This document shows positions 1 to 15,271 of a stretch of 64,000 nucleotides of DNA, piece by piece. The DNA is taken from NCBI RefSeq assembly GCF_010365305.1, contig NZ_CP048279.1, positions 1 through 64,000 of the forward strand. Direction: 5' to 3'. Both the position numbers and the translations under genes were made by a program. Position 1 is the stretch's first letter. Every line of letters begins with the position of its first letter. The notes under the pieces are model-generated. The model saw only the letters and a program-made list of their open reading frames with translations. It was not told the DNA's origin and did not search any database. The DNA comes from Staphylococcus sp. MI 10-1553. GTDB lineage: Bacteria; Bacillota; Bacilli; Staphylococcales; Staphylococcaceae.

Positions 1-1344
1 ATGTCAGAACAAGAAATTTGGGATAACGTTCTCAACTTATGTAAAGAAAATGTCACTACTGTTTCATATGACACTTGGCTCAAAGACACAACACTCTATG
101 CTCTATCTCATGATGAAGCTATCGTCATTGCAGCACAACCTTTTATTGCGAATTGGCTTACTACCAACTATACAAAGCTGATTAAGCAATATTTAGAAGC
201 TGTCACGCAACAAACAATTAACAGCATTAAGTTCATTACTGAAGAAGATCTACAAGAACTTAATGTCGCTTCGTCATCTCATCAAGCAGGCCATACAACA
301 CCTGTTGAACCTGTTGTGTCTGGTGAGCAGTTCAATACAAACAACACTTTTGAAACGTTTGTTATTGGACCTGGTAACCGGTTCCCACATGCTGCAAGTC
401 TTGCTGTTGCGGAATCACCAGCCAATGCCTACAATCCACTCTTTATCTATGGTGGCGTAGGTTTAGGAAAAACGCATCTCATGCACGCCATTGGGCATTA
501 CGTGTTAGAAAATAATCCAGATGCGAAAGTGCTTTACACATCAAGTGAAAAGTTTACGAACGAATTCATTCAATCCATTCGAAACAATGATACTGAGTCA
601 TTTCGCGAAAAGTATCGTAACATCGATATTCTATTGATTGATGATATTCAGTTCATCCAAAAGAAAGAACAAACGCAAGAAGAGTTTTTCCACACTTTCA
701 ACGATTTACATCAAAATAAGAAGCAAATCGTCATCTCTAGTGATCGCCCGCCAAAAGAAATTTCAACTTTAGAAGAACGTCTAAAATCACGCTTCCAATG
801 GGGACTTATCGTGGACATTACACCACCTGATTTCGAAACACGTATGGCAATCTTACAGAAAAAAACTGAAGAAGAAAATCTCGATATTCCAATTGAGTCT
901 TTAACTTATATTGCCAATCAGATTCAGACGAATATTCGTGAACTTGAAGGTGCTTTGACACGTGTCTTAGCCTATTCAAAACTTCAAGGAAAACCCATCA
1001 CAACAGAACTGACTGCCGATGCATTAAAAGATATTATTCAAGTGACTAAAACTAAAAAAATCACAATTCAAGATATCCAAAAAGTTGTCGGCGAATATTA
1101 TGGTGTGCGTATTGAAGACTTTGTAGCCAAGAAAAGAACGAAATCTATCGCATATCCGCGACAAATTGCAATGTATTTATCACGAGAGCTAACAGATTTT
1201 TCATTACCTAAAATTGGAGAAGAATTTGGTGGCCGTGACCATACAACAGTCATACATGCACATGATAAAATTAAAAAAGATATCGATAATGACCCAACTT
1301 TACGTCAAGAAATCGAAAGTTTGGAAAAAGATATCCGAAGTTAA
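1..1344 (+). CDS. dnaA: Chromosomal replication initiator DnaA
   Basis: DnaA binds DnaA boxes at oriC and melts the origin to start replication. The 447-residue protein has an N-terminal domain for helicase loading, an AAA+ core with Walker [10 protein letters not shown] near residue 151 and Walker B LLIDDIQF near 211, and a C-terminal DNA-binding domain with the signature [15 protein letters not shown] near 410. Length and motifs are normal for staphylococci. The window opens on its ATG, so its promoter and upstream DnaA boxes are not visible. It is followed directly by the DnaA boxes of oriC and by dnaN, the classical Firmicute arrangement. Identity is certain. Confidence 0.99.
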   Translation: MSEQEIWDNVLNLCKENVTTVSYDTWLKDTTLYALSHDEAIVIAAQPFIANWLTTNYTKLIKQYLEAVTQQTINSIKFITEEDLQELNVASSSHQAGHTTPVEPVVSGEQFNTNNTFETFVIGPGNRFPHAASLAVAESPANAYNPLFIYGGVGLGKTHLMHAIGHYVLENNPDAKVLYTSSEKFTNEFIQSIRNNDTESFREKYRNIDILLIDDIQFIQKKEQTQEEFFHTFNDLHQNKKQIVISSDRPPKEISTLEERLKSRFQWGLIVDITPPDFETRMAILQKKTEEENLDIPIESLTYIANQIQTNIRELEGALTRVLAYSKLQGKPITTELTADALKDIIQVTKTKKITIQDIQKVVGEYYGVRIEDFVAKKRTKSIAYPRQIAMYLSRELTDFSLPKIGEEFGGRDHTTVIHAHDKIKKDIDNDPTLRQEIESLEKDIRS

Positions 1345-1516
1345 TTTGTGGATAACGTGGAAAAGTTGTACACATGATACACAGGTTATCCACATGTGAA
1401 TAACCTTTATTTTCACGATTTTTTAAAGTTATCCACTAATCCACAGCACCTATGACTATTATTATGAATTTAATTAATAACTATTAACTATATAAACGAC
1501 TGAAAGGAGTTTATAG
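1345..1516. other. oriC DnaA-box cluster between dnaA and dnaN
   Basis: Four DnaA-box sequences lie in this AT-rich spacer: TGTGGATAA at 1347-1355 (reverse of TTATCCACA), TTATCCACA at 1386-1394, TGTGAATAA at 1395-1403 (reverse, one change) and TTATCCACT at 1429-1437. A run rich in A and T follows to the dnaN ribosome binding site and could be the unwinding region. This is the expected place for the downstream half of a Firmicute bipartite origin; the upstream half lies outside the window. Confidence 0.9.
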
Positions 1517-2650
1517 ATGATGGAGTTTTCTATTCAAAGAGATTATTTTATCACTCAATTAAATGACACATTAAAAGCTATTTCACCAAGAGCAACTTTA
1601 CCCATTTTAACGGGGATTAAAATAGACGCGACGAATGAAGGTATTGTTTTAACAGGATCTGATTCTGAAATCTCAATCGAAATCACAATTCCTAATCAAG
1701 TCGATGGTCAAGAAATTATTAACGTGGTTGAACCTGGTTCAGTCGTGTTACCAGGCCGCTTCTTTGTAGATATTATTAAAAAGCTACCAGGTAAAGAAGT
1801 TAAACTTTCAACAAACGAACAATTTCAAACATTAATCACTTCAGCACATTCTGAATTTAACTTAAGTGGACTTGATCCAGATCAGTACCCACTTTTACCA
1901 CAAGTTTCTAGTGATGATGCACTACAATTACCAGTAAAAGTACTGAAAAACATTATTGCACAAACGAATTTTGCAGTGTCCACCTCAGAAACACGTCCAG
2001 TACTCACAGGTGTGAACTGGCTTATACAACAAAATGAATTAATATGCACTGCGACCGATTCACACCGCTTAGCTGTAAGAAAGTTGAAGCTTGAAGAAGA
2101 AATTCAAGATAAAAATGTCATCATTCCTGGTAAAGCATTAGCTGAGTTAAACAAAATTATGACTGACAGTGAAGATCATATCGATATTTTCTTCGCATCG
2201 AATCAAGTTTTATTTAGAGTAGGCAATGTCAACTTTATTTCACGTTTATTAGAGGGACATTATCCAGATACATCTCGTTTATTCCCTGAAAACTATGAAA
2301 TTAAGTTAGGGCTCAACAACTCTGATTTTTATCATGCGATTGATCGTGCGTCATTACTTGCGCGTGAAGGTGGCAATAATGTTATCAAATTAAGCACAGG
2401 TGACACGCAAATCGAATTGTCTTCTACATCACCAGAAATTGGTACGGTTAAAGAAGAAGTCACTGCCAATGATGTTGAAGGTGGCAACTTAAAGATTTCT
2501 TTCAACTCGAAATACATGATGGACGCACTTAAGGCCATCGATAACGAAGAAGTTGAAGTAGAATTTTTCGGAACGATGAAACCATTTATTTTAAAACCGA
2601 AAGATGATGACACTGTTACACAACTTATTTTACCTATCCGTACGTACTAA
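1517..2650 (+). CDS. dnaN: DNA polymerase III sliding clamp (beta subunit)
   Basis: The beta clamp is a ring-shaped dimer that tethers DNA polymerase III to DNA and recruits repair proteins. The 377 residues match the usual length and show the three-fold clamp architecture, ending in the typical PIRTY-like tail (ILPIRTY). A ribosome binding site (AAAGGAG) lies about 9 bases before the ATG at 1517; a second ATG follows immediately, so the start could be one codon later. It follows oriC and ends in a strong terminator. Confidence 0.99.
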   Translation: MMEFSIQRDYFITQLNDTLKAISPRATLPILTGIKIDATNEGIVLTGSDSEISIEITIPNQVDGQEIINVVEPGSVVLPGRFFVDIIKKLPGKEVKLSTNEQFQTLITSAHSEFNLSGLDPDQYPLLPQVSSDDALQLPVKVLKNIIAQTNFAVSTSETRPVLTGVNWLIQQNELICTATDSHRLAVRKLKLEEEIQDKNVIIPGKALAELNKIMTDSEDHIDIFFASNQVLFRVGNVNFISRLLEGHYPDTSRLFPENYEIKLGLNNSDFYHAIDRASLLAREGGNNVIKLSTGDTQIELSSTSPEIGTVKEEVTANDVEGGNLKISFNSKYMMDALKAIDNEEVEVEFFGTMKPFILKPKDDDTVTQLILPIRTY

Positions 2651-2666
2651 ACCGCTACGACGTTAT

Positions 2667-2703
2667 AAAAAAGCAGTTGGCTACCAAACCAACTGCTTTT
2701 TTT
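2667..2703 (+). terminator. Intrinsic terminator after dnaN
   Basis: GC-rich hairpin AAGCAGTTGG / CCAACTGCTT with a 7-base loop, followed by a run of T. It separates dnaN from the downstream DsbA-like gene. The following 230 bases up to 2935 hold no recognisable gene. Confidence 0.9.
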
Positions 2704-2935
2704 ATGCTTAGCTAAACCATTAAGATTTTCCTAATAGTTTGCACAAAATATGTGAAAATTCTGCGGGACAAAGTCAAAAGCAAAATCCACCAACATTTCA
2801 ACAGTGTCACCATTTCAATGCGTTGCAAAAAAATGACAAAATTTTAAAGTCATTTGCTGAACTTACACGTGTAATTATTCAAAGTGATTTAACTTTAGTA
2901 TAATTAATATAACTAATGAATGGAGGAATGGACCT

Positions 2936-3625
2936 ATGTTAAAGAAAAATAAATGGTTGATTGTATTCATTGTTGTCGCACTCGTTGCAGGTATCTTTTT
3001 AAGCTTTGCCACTTTTAAAACATTGAACAAAGGAAATAGCAGATCAGGAGAAACACTTGCAGCAGAGACTAAAAAGCAACCGACACAAGGTAAAAAAGAT
3101 TCTAAAGTGTTACTTGTAGAATTTGGAGACTTTAAATGCCCGTATTGCGGAGCTTTTGAAAGTAAAATTAAACCTAAATTAGAAAAAGAATATATCGACA
3201 ATAACAAAGTTGAATTTCGTTATGTCAACGTATTAATCCATGGGGACGAATCTGAACTTGGTGCCAAAGCAGCACTCGCAGTGAATCAATATGCCCCTGA
3301 GAAATATTGGCAATTTCATCATGCACTTTATGAACAGCAACCTAAAAATAAAGATGATGTCGGTAGTCAACATTGGTTAACAGACGATTTAATTCAAAAG
3401 CAATTACAAAAATTAGATTTGAGTGAGCAAGAACGTAAACAAATTACGACAGCTTATCGTGATAAAAATGGTGAGATTGCTAAACGCGCGCAACAAGATC
3501 ATACATTAGCGAAAAAAGAGGAAGTCCCATACGTACCTGCACTATACGTGAACGGTAAACAGATTGAAGACGAGACAGATTTCGACGCGATTAAAGATGA
3601 AATCGATAAAGCGCTTGAAGAATAA
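2936..3625 (+). CDS. DsbA-like thioredoxin-fold protein, membrane-anchored or secreted
   Basis: A predicted thiol-disulfide oxidoreductase acting outside the membrane. Residues 1-27 form a basic start followed by a hydrophobic segment (signal anchor or uncleaved signal peptide; no lipobox cysteine). The thioredoxin-like domain starts near residue 58 and contains the active-site CPYC in DFKCPYCGAFES, followed by the helical insertion and the cis-Pro region (VPYVPALYV) typical of DsbA/BdbD-like proteins. The 229-residue length fits. It sits between dnaN and yaaA, where many staphylococci have no gene. It has its own ribosome binding site (GGAGGAATGGACCTATG) and a terminator upstream, so it is a separate unit. 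Its substrate is unknown. Confidence 0.85.
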   Translation: MLKKNKWLIVFIVVALVAGIFLSFATFKTLNKGNSRSGETLAAETKKQPTQGKKDSKVLLVEFGDFKCPYCGAFESKIKPKLEKEYIDNNKVEFRYVNVLIHGDESELGAKAALAVNQYAPEKYWQFHHALYEQQPKNKDDVGSQHWLTDDLIQKQLQKLDLSEQERKQITTAYRDKNGEIAKRAQQDHTLAKKEEVPYVPALYVNGKQIEDETDFDAIKDEIDKALEE

Positions 3626-3762
3626 AATTGATGTACATCCATTGAAACAGATTCAGATGTTCCACATGAAACTTTTACGTGAAAATTCCTTTCTAGAGCA
3701 TGAAATTTTCGCAATAAAAATGTATAATATATAAGTGAGCAAATATGAATGGAGTGATGAAT

Positions 3763-3980
3763 TTGGCTGAGGAAGTAATCGTTGATGGCGCACTAACTTT
3801 AGGACAATTTTTAAACTATGAAGGCATTATTGAATCTGGGGGCCAAGCGAAATGGTTCTTAAGTGAATATGAAGTCTTCTTAAATGGCGAATTGGAAACG
3901 CGTCGTGGCAAAAAACTGCAAGATGGCGATCAATTAGACATTCCTGAAGTAGGTTTATACATCATCAAATTCGGTGAGCA

Positions 3981-3984
<4 letters not shown>
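3763..3984 (+). CDS. yaaA: S4-domain RNA-binding protein YaaA
   Basis: A small S4-like RNA-binding protein of the conserved yaaA-recF pair; it may bind ribosomal RNA, but the role is not settled. The core [18 protein letters not shown] and [10 protein letters not shown] is the S4 signature. I chose a TTG start at 3763 because GGAGTG at 3751-3756 lies six bases upstream; the ATG at 3757 would be too close to it. The protein is then about 73 residues and begins MAEEVIV. An extended -10 promoter (TGTATAAT, 3721-3728) lies upstream. It overlaps recF by four bases (ATGA), implying translational coupling. Confidence 0.9.
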
Positions 3985-7041
<3,057 letters not shown>

Positions 7042-7076
7042 AATGAGAATTGGAAAATGAGAAGGAGGATATCTTG

Positions 7077-9713
7077 ATGGCTGAAACACCTGAATCAAGA
7101 ATTAATGAACGTAATATCAGCAAAGAGATGCGCGAATCGTTTTTAGACTACGCGATGAGTGTTATCGTATCTCGTGCTTTGCCAGACGTAAGAGATGGTC
7201 TAAAACCTGTACATCGTCGTATTTTGTATGGCCTCAATGAACAAGGGATGACCCCTGACAAGCCGTATAAAAAATCTGCTCGTATCGTAGGGGATGTCAT
7301 GGGGAAATACCATCCACATGGTGACTCGTCAATTTATGAAGCAATGGTACGTATGGCACAAGATTTCAGCTATCGTTATCCACTTGTAGATGGTCAAGGT
7401 AACTTCGGTTCGATGGATGGTGATGGTGCCGCGGCAATGCGTTATACAGAAGCACGTATGACGAAGCTTGCACTAGAATTATTACGCGACATCAATAAAG
7501 ACACGATTGATTTTATCGACAACTATGACGGTAATGAGCGTGAACCGAGCGTCTTGCCATCACGTTTCCCTAACTTGCTCGTCAATGGTGCGTCAGGTAT
7601 CGCGGTTGGAATGGCGACAAATATCCCACCACACAACATGCGTGAAGTGATTGATGGCGTGCTGAGTCTAAGTCATAATCCAGACATTACGATTAGTGAA
7701 TTGATGGAAGACATTCAAGGCCCAGACTTCCCAACTGCCGGGTTGATTCTTGGTAAGAGTGGTATTCGACGTGCTTACGAAACAGGTCGCGGTTCTGTTA
7801 TTATGAGAGCTAAAGCTGAAATTGAATCTCGTGGTGGCGGTCGTGATCGTATTGTCGTGACAGAAATTCCATTCCAAGTGAATAAAGCACGTATGATTGA
7901 AAAAATTGCGGAGTTAGTCCGTGATAAAAAAATCGATGGCATTACAGATTTACGTGATGAAACGAGTTTACGTACAGGTGTGCGTGTCGTGATCGATGTG
8001 CGTAAAGATGCGAATGCGAGCGTCATTTTAAATAATTTATATAAACAAACACCACTTCAAACATCATTTGGTGTGAACATGATTGCTTTAGTCAATGGAC
8101 GCCCCCAATTGATTAACTTGAAGCAAGCACTTTATCATTACTTAGAGCATCAAAAAGAAGTTGTACGCCGTCGTACTGAATACAATTTACGTAAAGCGAA
8201 AGACCGTGCGCACATTCTTGAAGGCTTAAGAATTGCACTGGATCACATTGATGAAATCATTACAATCATTCGTGAATCAGATACAGATAAAGTTGCGATG
8301 GAAAGTTTACAGTCACGTTTTGCCCTTTCAGAACGCCAAGCACAAGCCATTTTAGACATGCGTTTAAGACGTCTGACAGGCTTAGAACGCGACAAAATTG
8401 AACAAGAATATAATGATTTAATTGCGTATATTGCTGAATTAGAAGCCATTTTAGCGGATCAAGAAAAGCTATTAGAACTTGTCCGAGAAGAATTGACTGA
8501 GATTAAAGAGAAGTTTGGCGATGATCGTCGTACTGAAATTCAACTCGGTGGTATTGATCAATTAGAAGATGAAGATTTAATCCCAGAAGAGCAAATCGTT
8601 ATCACATTGAGTCATAACAACTATATTAAACGTCTGCCTGCTTCAACATATCGTGCACAAAATCGTGGTGGTCGAGGCGTGCAAGGCATGAATACACTTG
8701 ATGACGATTTCGTAAGTCAGTTAGTGACGACAAGTACGCATGACCATGTGTTGTTCTTTACAAACAAAGGACGTGTCTACAAACTGAAAGGTTATGAAGT
8801 GCCGGAACTCTCCCGTCAGTCTAAAGGGATTCCAATTGTCAATGCGATTGAGCTGGATCAAGATGAAGTGATCAGTACAATGATTGCAGTGAAAGACATA
8901 GACTCTGAAGAAGACTTCCTCGTATTCGTAACGAAAAAAGGTTTAATCAAACGTTCAGCATTGAGCAACTTTAACCGTATTAATCGTAACGGTAAAATCG
9001 CGATTAAATTCCGTGATGACGATGAACTGATTGCGGTGCGTTTAACGGATGGTGAGAAACATATTCTTATCGGTACAGCCCAAGCGTCACTCATTCGTTT
9101 TAAAGAAACTGACGTACGTGCGATGAGCCGTATCGCTGCAGGGGTGAAAGGGATCCGTTTAAGAGACGGTGATGAAGTCATTGGTTTAGACGTTGCAGAC
9201 GATGACAATCAAAATGAAATTCTAGTCGTGACAGAAAAAGGTTACGGTAAACGTACATCGATAGAAGACTACCGTCTGTCTAACCGTGGCGGTATGGGTG
9301 TGAAAACAGCGAAACTGACAGAGCGTAATGGTCGACTCGTATGTATTACAACTGTTGAAGGTGACGAAGATTTAATGGTTGTGACAAACCAAGGTGTTAT
9401 CATTCGTATGGAAGTCTCTAATATTTCTGTCAATGGTCGTATGGCACAAGGTGTTCGTCTCATTCGATTAGATAATGAACAATATGTGTCGACAGTAGCG
9501 AAAGTGAAGAAAGAGCCAGAAGACATCGAAGCGGATGAACATACAACAGCGTCAGAGGCAAGCGATGATATAGAAGTTGTTGTAGATGATGCGACACCTG
9601 GCGATACGATTCACACGGAAGCACCAGAACCTGAAGCATCACCAGAACGTGAAACATTAAGAGAAGACTTTATGGATCGCGTGAATGAAGATATTGAAAA
9701 TGAAGATGAATAA
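7077..9713 (+). CDS. gyrA: DNA gyrase subunit A
   Basis: The DNA-cleaving and rejoining subunit of gyrase. The breakage-reunion domain includes AAMRYTEAR with the catalytic tyrosine near residue 123. The C-terminal beta-pinwheel carries a GyrA-box-like sequence [10 protein letters not shown] near residue 528. The quinolone-determining segment reads [12 protein letters not shown], with Ser at 84 and Glu at 88, the susceptible-type residues. The ATG at 7077 follows AGAAGGAGG at the right spacing; an upstream in-frame ATG at 7050 lacks one. The protein has 878 residues with a long acidic tail, which is the variable part of the family. Confidence 0.98.
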   Translation: MAETPESRINERNISKEMRESFLDYAMSVIVSRALPDVRDGLKPVHRRILYGLNEQGMTPDKPYKKSARIVGDVMGKYHPHGDSSIYEAMVRMAQDFSYRYPLVDGQGNFGSMDGDGAAAMRYTEARMTKLALELLRDINKDTIDFIDNYDGNEREPSVLPSRFPNLLVNGASGIAVGMATNIPPHNMREVIDGVLSLSHNPDITISELMEDIQGPDFPTAGLILGKSGIRRAYETGRGSVIMRAKAEIESRGGGRDRIVVTEIPFQVNKARMIEKIAELVRDKKIDGITDLRDETSLRTGVRVVIDVRKDANASVILNNLYKQTPLQTSFGVNMIALVNGRPQLINLKQALYHYLEHQKEVVRRRTEYNLRKAKDRAHILEGLRIALDHIDEIITIIRESDTDKVAMESLQSRFALSERQAQAILDMRLRRLTGLERDKIEQEYNDLIAYIAELEAILADQEKLLELVREELTEIKEKFGDDRRTEIQLGGIDQLEDEDLIPEEQIVITLSHNNYIKRLPASTYRAQNRGGRGVQGMNTLDDDFVSQLVTTSTHDHVLFFTNKGRVYKLKGYEVPELSRQSKGIPIVNAIELDQDEVISTMIAVKDIDSEEDFLVFVTKKGLIKRSALSNFNRINRNGKIAIKFRDDDELIAVRLTDGEKHILIGTAQASLIRFKETDVRAMSRIAAGVKGIRLRDGDEVIGLDVADDDNQNEILVVTEKGYGKRTSIEDYRLSNRGGMGVKTAKLTERNGRLVCITTVEGDEDLMVVTNQGVIIRMEVSNISVNGRMAQGVRLIRLDNEQYVSTVAKVKKEPEDIEADEHTTASEASDDIEVVVDDATPGDTIHTEAPEPEASPERETLREDFMDRVNEDIENEDE

Positions 9714-9724
9714 TATATAATTTG

Positions 9725-9767
9725 AAAAGGCGATGGTCTCGTGTAATTTAGAGATCATCGCCTTTTT
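9725..9767 (+). terminator. Terminator after gyrA
   Basis: Hairpin AAAGGCGATG-TCTC / GAGA-CATCGCCTTT followed by TTTTT. It ends the gyrase unit. From here to 9949 I see no gene or clear signal. Confidence 0.9.
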
Positions 9768-9949
9768 ACTTGGCAACCGTGTTACCGTCAGATTATTGAA
9801 CCATGCGGCGCGTTTCTAGGAGTCTCGTCTCAACTTGCCAACGCTTTGATTGAATCGTGCTTCTATGTGCCTCACCTCTTTATTACATGATTGGTGACGT
9901 TGATGGCTTTTCGGCAACTGCACAGTATGTATTTCCCAATTAAAACAAA

Positions 9950-9982
9950 AAGACTCGGATAACATTGAAGTTTCCAAGTCTT
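9950..9982 (-). terminator. Terminator of nnrD (minus strand)
   Basis: On the minus strand AAGACTTGGA pairs with TCCGAGTCTT and is followed by TTTTGTTTT. It lies about 25 bases beyond the nnrD stop codon. Confidence 0.8.
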
Positions 9983-10007
9983 TCTTCCTACGATTCGTAA
10001 AAAATTA

Positions 10008-10820
10008 TTATTCCTCTAATTGCTTCATTGCATAAGGAATTTCATCAATAATTTTTGATGGGGGTACGACATACATATCCTCTGACAACTTATCTCCAAT
10101 GTAACTGTGTGTATAAGTCGCACTTGTAATTGCATCAATCACGTCGTCAAATTGCCCCACAAAACTTGTAATCATGCCGGCAAGTGTATCCCCCATGCCG
10201 CCTGTTGCCATCGCTGGGCTACCAACCTCAAGCTTGTATGCGTCATTTTCAAAGTATATTTCTGTACCGTGTTTTTTAAGCACGACCGTACCACCTAAAC
10301 GATCAACTGCTGCACGGTTTGTTTCATACGTTTGTTCCTCAATCGGAATGCCACTCAAACGCTCCCACTCTTTTTGATGTGGTGTGTAAATGACATTGCA
10401 AGCTGGAATTTCAGGTTTAAGTTTGCTTACGATTGAAATCGCATCACCATCCACAATTAAAGTATGGTGGGGTTGAATATTTTGCAGTAAAAATGTCATT
10501 GCATTGTTACCTTTAAAATCTAACCCTAAACCTGGTCCGATTAAAATACAATCAGAAGCTTCAATCATTTTCGTTAGTTTTTTCGTATCATTAATGTCAA
10601 TGACCATTGCTTCAGGACAACGAGAATGTAATGCGACATGATTTGTTGGATGCGTTGCGACTGTAATTAAGCCACTTCCGCTATATACACAAGCGCGCGC
10701 TGCTAACATGATTGCGCCACCTAAATTGGCATTGCCACCAATTAACAGAATACGTCCATAGTCACCTTTATGTGTGTCATCCTTACGTTTAGGAATGTGA
10801 ACAGCTGACAATGTTTTCAC
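10008..10820 (-). CDS. nnrD: ADP-dependent NAD(P)H-hydrate dehydratase
   Basis: Repairs damaged cofactor by dehydrating the S form of NAD(P)HX with ADP. The ribokinase-like fold shows KGDYGRILLIGG near the N terminus, GPGLGLDFKGN, the ADP-binding PAMATGGMGDTLAGMI near residue 200, and HGTEIYF. The 270-residue length fits the YjeF C-terminal (NnrD) domain without the epimerase domain. The start is GTG (minus strand at 10820), with AGGAGG about 10 bases upstream. It is transcribed opposite to its neighbours, as in other staphylococci. Confidence 0.95.
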   Translation of the reverse strand: MKTLSAVHIPKRKDDTHKGDYGRILLIGGNANLGGAIMLAARACVYSGSGLITVATHPTNHVALHSRCPEAMVIDINDTKKLTKMIEASDCILIGPGLGLDFKGNNAMTFLLQNIQPHHTLIVDGDAISIVSKLKPEIPACNVIYTPHQKEWERLSGIPIEEQTYETNRAAVDRLGGTVVLKKHGTEIYFENDAYKLEVGSPAMATGGMGDTLAGMITSFVGQFDDVIDAITSATYTHSYIGDKLSEDMYVVPPSKIIDEIPYAMKQLEE

Positions 10821-11089
10821 GTTTGAGACCTCCTATCTGGAATTTCCATTATTACAACAAGATATATTATACCTGGTTTGCTTGTTCGTCAATAGGAATT
10901 CCAAGGTTTCAATGCGACCATTTGTAATAGCCCTATGCAAAAGTAGGCGACCATGCATGCTCCCCTATTTTGTAGCGCTTTTATTTTTTTGAAAAAGTAT
11001 CTTAAATTTCTATATTTACTTAAGTGAATTCATTTAGTACGTTAAAAGGTTAATTTGATACCATATTACGAGTTTGGCTGAAAGTATTG

Positions 11090-11103
11090 TGAAAACGATT
11101 TCC
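11090..11103 (+). promoter_or_regulatory. Possible cre site for CcpA upstream of hutH
   Basis: TGAAAACGATTTCC resembles the catabolite-response consensus WTGNAANCGNWNNCW. It lies 65 bases before the hutH start. Histidine use is carbon-catabolite repressed by CcpA in related bacteria, so the match makes sense, but it rests on one motif. The rest of the 10821-11167 spacer shows no gene. Confidence 0.45.
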
Positions 11104-11167
11104 TAAAACTATACTTGAAAGAAATAGACATTTTTTGTGTCACGTGATGAAAGATGGGAGGATTACA

Positions 11168-12670
11168 ATGACATTACGTTTAACAGGTGAGCAGCTGACG
11201 ATTGAGGCTATACGACAGTTTTTAGCATATGAGGATAAAGTAGAAGTGACTGAGGAAGCACAAGCGCGCGTTGAAAGAAGTCGTGCGATTGTAGAACGGA
11301 TTATTGCGAATAAAGAGACCGTGTATGGGATAACAACAGGGTTTGGTTTATTTAGCGATGTACTCATTGATCAACAGAAGTATAATCAATTACAAGTCAA
11401 TTTAATACGTTCACATGCGTGCGGTATCGGTGCCCCTTTTGCATCGAATGTTTCGCTCGTGATGATGGTTTTACGTTTAAACACTTTATTGAAAGGTCAT
11501 TCAGGGGTGACGATGGATTTAGTAGATCAATTGGTGTTTTTCATCAATCAACGTATCATTCCTGTCATTCCACAACAAGGTTCTCTCGGTGCTTCGGGTG
11601 ATTTAGCGCCACTGTCACACCTTGCACTAGCGTTAATTGGTGAAGGTAAAGTCGAGTACCAAGGTGAAGTTTTAGACAGCTCGGACATCTTAAAACAGTT
11701 AAACCGTAAGCCTTTAACGTTACAAGCGAAAGAAGGATTGGCACTGATTAATGGCACACAAGCGATGACAGCACAAGGGGTCATTTCATGGATAGAAACT
11801 GAAAATTTAGCATATCAAGCAGAATGGATTGCCGCGTTAACACATCAAGCGTTACATGGTATTACAGATGCTTATCATGAAGCGGTTCATCAAGTGCGTA
11901 ATTTTGAAGAACAGACGGCTGTAGCAAGACGGATGTCAGACTGGCTTGAAGGGTCAAAACTTACAACACGCCAAGGGGAAATGCGTGTCCAAGATCCTTA
12001 TACATTGCGTTGTATTCCGCAAATTCATGGGGCCAGCTTCCAAGTGTTTCAATACGTTCGTGAAAAGTTAGAATTTGAAATGAACGCAGCGAATGATAAC
12101 CCACTTATTTTTAATGAAGGTGACGAGACATTAGTCATTTCTGGCGGTAACTTCCACGGTCAGCCTGTCGCATTTGCATTAGACTTCTTAAAGCTCGGGA
12201 CAAGTGAATTGGCAAACGTGGCAGAACGTCGTCTTGAACGTTTGGTTAATCCACAATTAAACGGGGGTCTCCCTGCCTTTTTAAGCCCAGAACCAGGATT
12301 GCAAAGTGGTGCGATGATTATGCAGTATGCGGCAGCGAGTCTTGTATCAGAAAATAAAACATTGGCACATCCGGCGAGTGTCGATTCGATTCCTTCATCA
12401 GCCAATCAAGAGGATCACGTCTCAATGGGTACGATTGCATCACGTCATGGCTATCAAATTTTAGAAAATACACGTCGCGTCATTGCGATAGAAGCGATTA
12501 TTGCGTCACAAGCGGTCGAAATAAGAGGGATAGAACAATTGTCACCAAAAACACGCGAACAGTACGAAGCGTTGCGTAAAATCGTGCCATCGATTCAAGA
12601 AGACCGACCATTTCATCAAGATATTGAAAATGTGGCGAAATATTTAAAGAATCTGGCGTATCAGAAATAA
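11168..12670 (+). CDS. hutH: Histidine ammonia-lyase
   Basis: Removes ammonia from histidine to give urocanate, the first step of histidine degradation. The cofactor MIO forms from Ala-Ser-Gly, here in [16 protein letters not shown] at about residues 142-144. Other conserved stretches are [17 protein letters not shown] and [10 protein letters not shown] chose the ATG at 11168 (MTLRLTGEQ), preceded by GATGGGAGG, giving 500 residues; a longer reading from 11135 has no good ribosome binding site. It stands alone; the other hut genes are not in the window. Confidence 0.97.
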   Translation: MTLRLTGEQLTIEAIRQFLAYEDKVEVTEEAQARVERSRAIVERIIANKETVYGITTGFGLFSDVLIDQQKYNQLQVNLIRSHACGIGAPFASNVSLVMMVLRLNTLLKGHSGVTMDLVDQLVFFINQRIIPVIPQQGSLGASGDLAPLSHLALALIGEGKVEYQGEVLDSSDILKQLNRKPLTLQAKEGLALINGTQAMTAQGVISWIETENLAYQAEWIAALTHQALHGITDAYHEAVHQVRNFEEQTAVARRMSDWLEGSKLTTRQGEMRVQDPYTLRCIPQIHGASFQVFQYVREKLEFEMNAANDNPLIFNEGDETLVISGGNFHGQPVAFALDFLKLGTSELANVAERRLERLVNPQLNGGLPAFLSPEPGLQSGAMIMQYAAASLVSENKTLAHPASVDSIPSSANQEDHVSMGTIASRHGYQILENTRRVIAIEAIIASQAVEIRGIEQLSPKTREQYEALRKIVPSIQEDRPFHQDIENVAKYLKNLAYQK

Positions 12671-12721
12671 GCTTGCTATTCGAAATTTTCTTTGTTATAT
12701 TAAATGTGAAATCGAAATAAA

Positions 12722-12935
12722 TAATTGTTTGTGGATTAAGTAGTATAGCAATGGAATTAGAGAGTTTGTGGTCGGTGAGAACAAATGTACAGACCTATAC
12801 GAAATCTACCCACATTTGAAAACAATTCGGGTGAAACCGTTAACTTTTGTGAGAGTGCAGGCATATTCTGTCTGTTAAATAGGGTGGCAACACGTCAAAC
12901 CACGTCCCTTGTGTGAGGGATGTGGTTTTTTATTT
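12722..12935 (+). ncRNA. T-box leader of serS (serine-responsive)
   Basis: The 315-base gap before serS carries a T-box riboswitch. The T-box core AGGGTGGCAACACG is at 12881-12894, followed at once by the terminator hairpin ACCACGTCCCT / AGGGATGTGGT plus a T run. Uncharged tRNA-Ser should pair with the T-box and favour the antiterminator. Stem I occupies about 12730-12820; TCT at 12805-12807 in GAAATCTACC could be the serine specifier codon, an assignment I make from position only. Confidence 0.88.
12899..12931 (+). terminator. T-box regulated terminator before serS
   Basis: ACCACGTCCCT (12899-) pairs with AGGGATGTGGT ending near 12926, then TTTTTT. It overlaps the 3' side of the T-box antiterminator, as expected for transcriptional control. 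Confidence 0.88.
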
Positions 12936-12952
12936 TGAGTCATCCTCCTTAA

Positions 12953-14266
<1,314 letters not shown>

Positions 14267-14312
14267 GATGAAAATGAAGTTACGAACAATTAAATAAAGG
14301 TGAGTTGAAATC

Positions 14313-14356
14313 AAATCAGGAGCTCGTATTTTTAATATGCGAACTTCTGATTTTTT
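14313..14356 (+). terminator. Terminator after serS
   Basis: AAATCAGGAGCTCG pairs with CGAACTTCTGATTT and is followed by TTTT. From here to the azlC ribosome binding site (about 14567) I see no gene; a promoter for azlC presumably lies there. Confidence 0.75.
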
Positions 14357-14578
14357 ACGTCTGAAGAGGGCAAGGGAGGGTAAAAAGTAATAAAAGTAAA
14401 AAATAAGACATACCTCATCAATTGTTATCTCAATATTATTAAATCTATATAAACTCCTTTATAAAAGTGTTTTTACACGGTAGGTTAGGCTGAGGTACGT
14501 ATGAGGTAAGACTGACTTGATAGCGTAATGAGATAAGTTGTACTATAATAAGAAAAATTTTCAAGGGGGTGAGTCTCA

Positions 14579-15271
14579 ATGTCTTATACTACATTTAAAC
14601 AAGGTATCCAAGATTGTCTCCCAACTGTACTAGGATATGCTGGGGTAGGCTTTTCATTTGGAATTGTAAGTGTCACATCAGGATTCAACATTTTAGAAAT
14701 ATTACTGCTCTCTTTACTCGTTTATGCAGGGGCAGCACAATTTATTATTATCGCACTCATTGCCGTACAGACACCGATTTGGGTCATTGTGCTCACTGCA
14801 ATGATTGTCAATAGTCGTATGTTTTTATTAAGTATGACATTGGCGCCGAATTTCAAACATGATCATTTGATACATAGGGTAGGTGTAGGGTCTTTGTTAA
14901 CGGATGAAACATTTGCTGTTGCTATCACGCCTTATTCGAAAGGGCACACGATTACATATCAGTGGATGTATGGCTTAAATTTATTGGCCTACTTATTTTG
15001 GGCATTGGTCACTGTGCTCGGGGGATTGTTAGGTGATTTCTTCCAACATCCAGAAGTATTTGGCTTAGACTATGCGATTACAGCGATGTTTATCTTTTTA
15101 GCAATTTCACAATTTGAGGGCATTACGAAATCGAAGTTACGTGTGTATCTCTACTTAGTTGCAATTGTTATTGTTATGATGTTACTACTCAGTTTGTTTT
15201 TGCCTTCATATTTAGCAATTTTACTTGCATCGACTTTAAGTGCGACGATAGGGATGGTGATTGACCGATGA
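14579..15271 (+). CDS. azlC: Branched-chain amino acid exporter large subunit AzlC
   Basis: The large membrane component of an AzlCD/LIV-E type exporter, linked in Bacillus to export of branched-chain amino acids and analogues. The 230 residues contain the conserved GxxxGFSFGIV near residue 20, the LVYAGAAQF stretch near residue 45 and NSRMFLLSMTLAPNF, with about 6-7 hydrophobic segments. AAGGGGGTGAG precedes the ATG. It overlaps azlD by four bases (ATGA), so the two are coupled. The substrate in this strain is not shown by sequence. Confidence 0.92.
   Translation: MSYTTFKQGIQDCLPTVLGYAGVGFSFGIVSVTSGFNILEILLLSLLVYAGAAQFIIIALIAVQTPIWVIVLTAMIVNSRMFLLSMTLAPNFKHDHLIHRVGVGSLLTDETFAVAITPYSKGHTITYQWMYGLNLLAYLFWALVTVLGGLLGDFFQHPEVFGLDYAITAMFIFLAISQFEGITKSKLRVYLYLVAIVIVMMLLLSLFLPSYLAILLASTLSATIGMVIDR

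Noticed and set aside
7077..9713. Quinolone-resistance mutations in gyrA
   Set aside because: The region reads [12 protein letters not shown] with Ser84 and Glu88, the susceptible-type residues.
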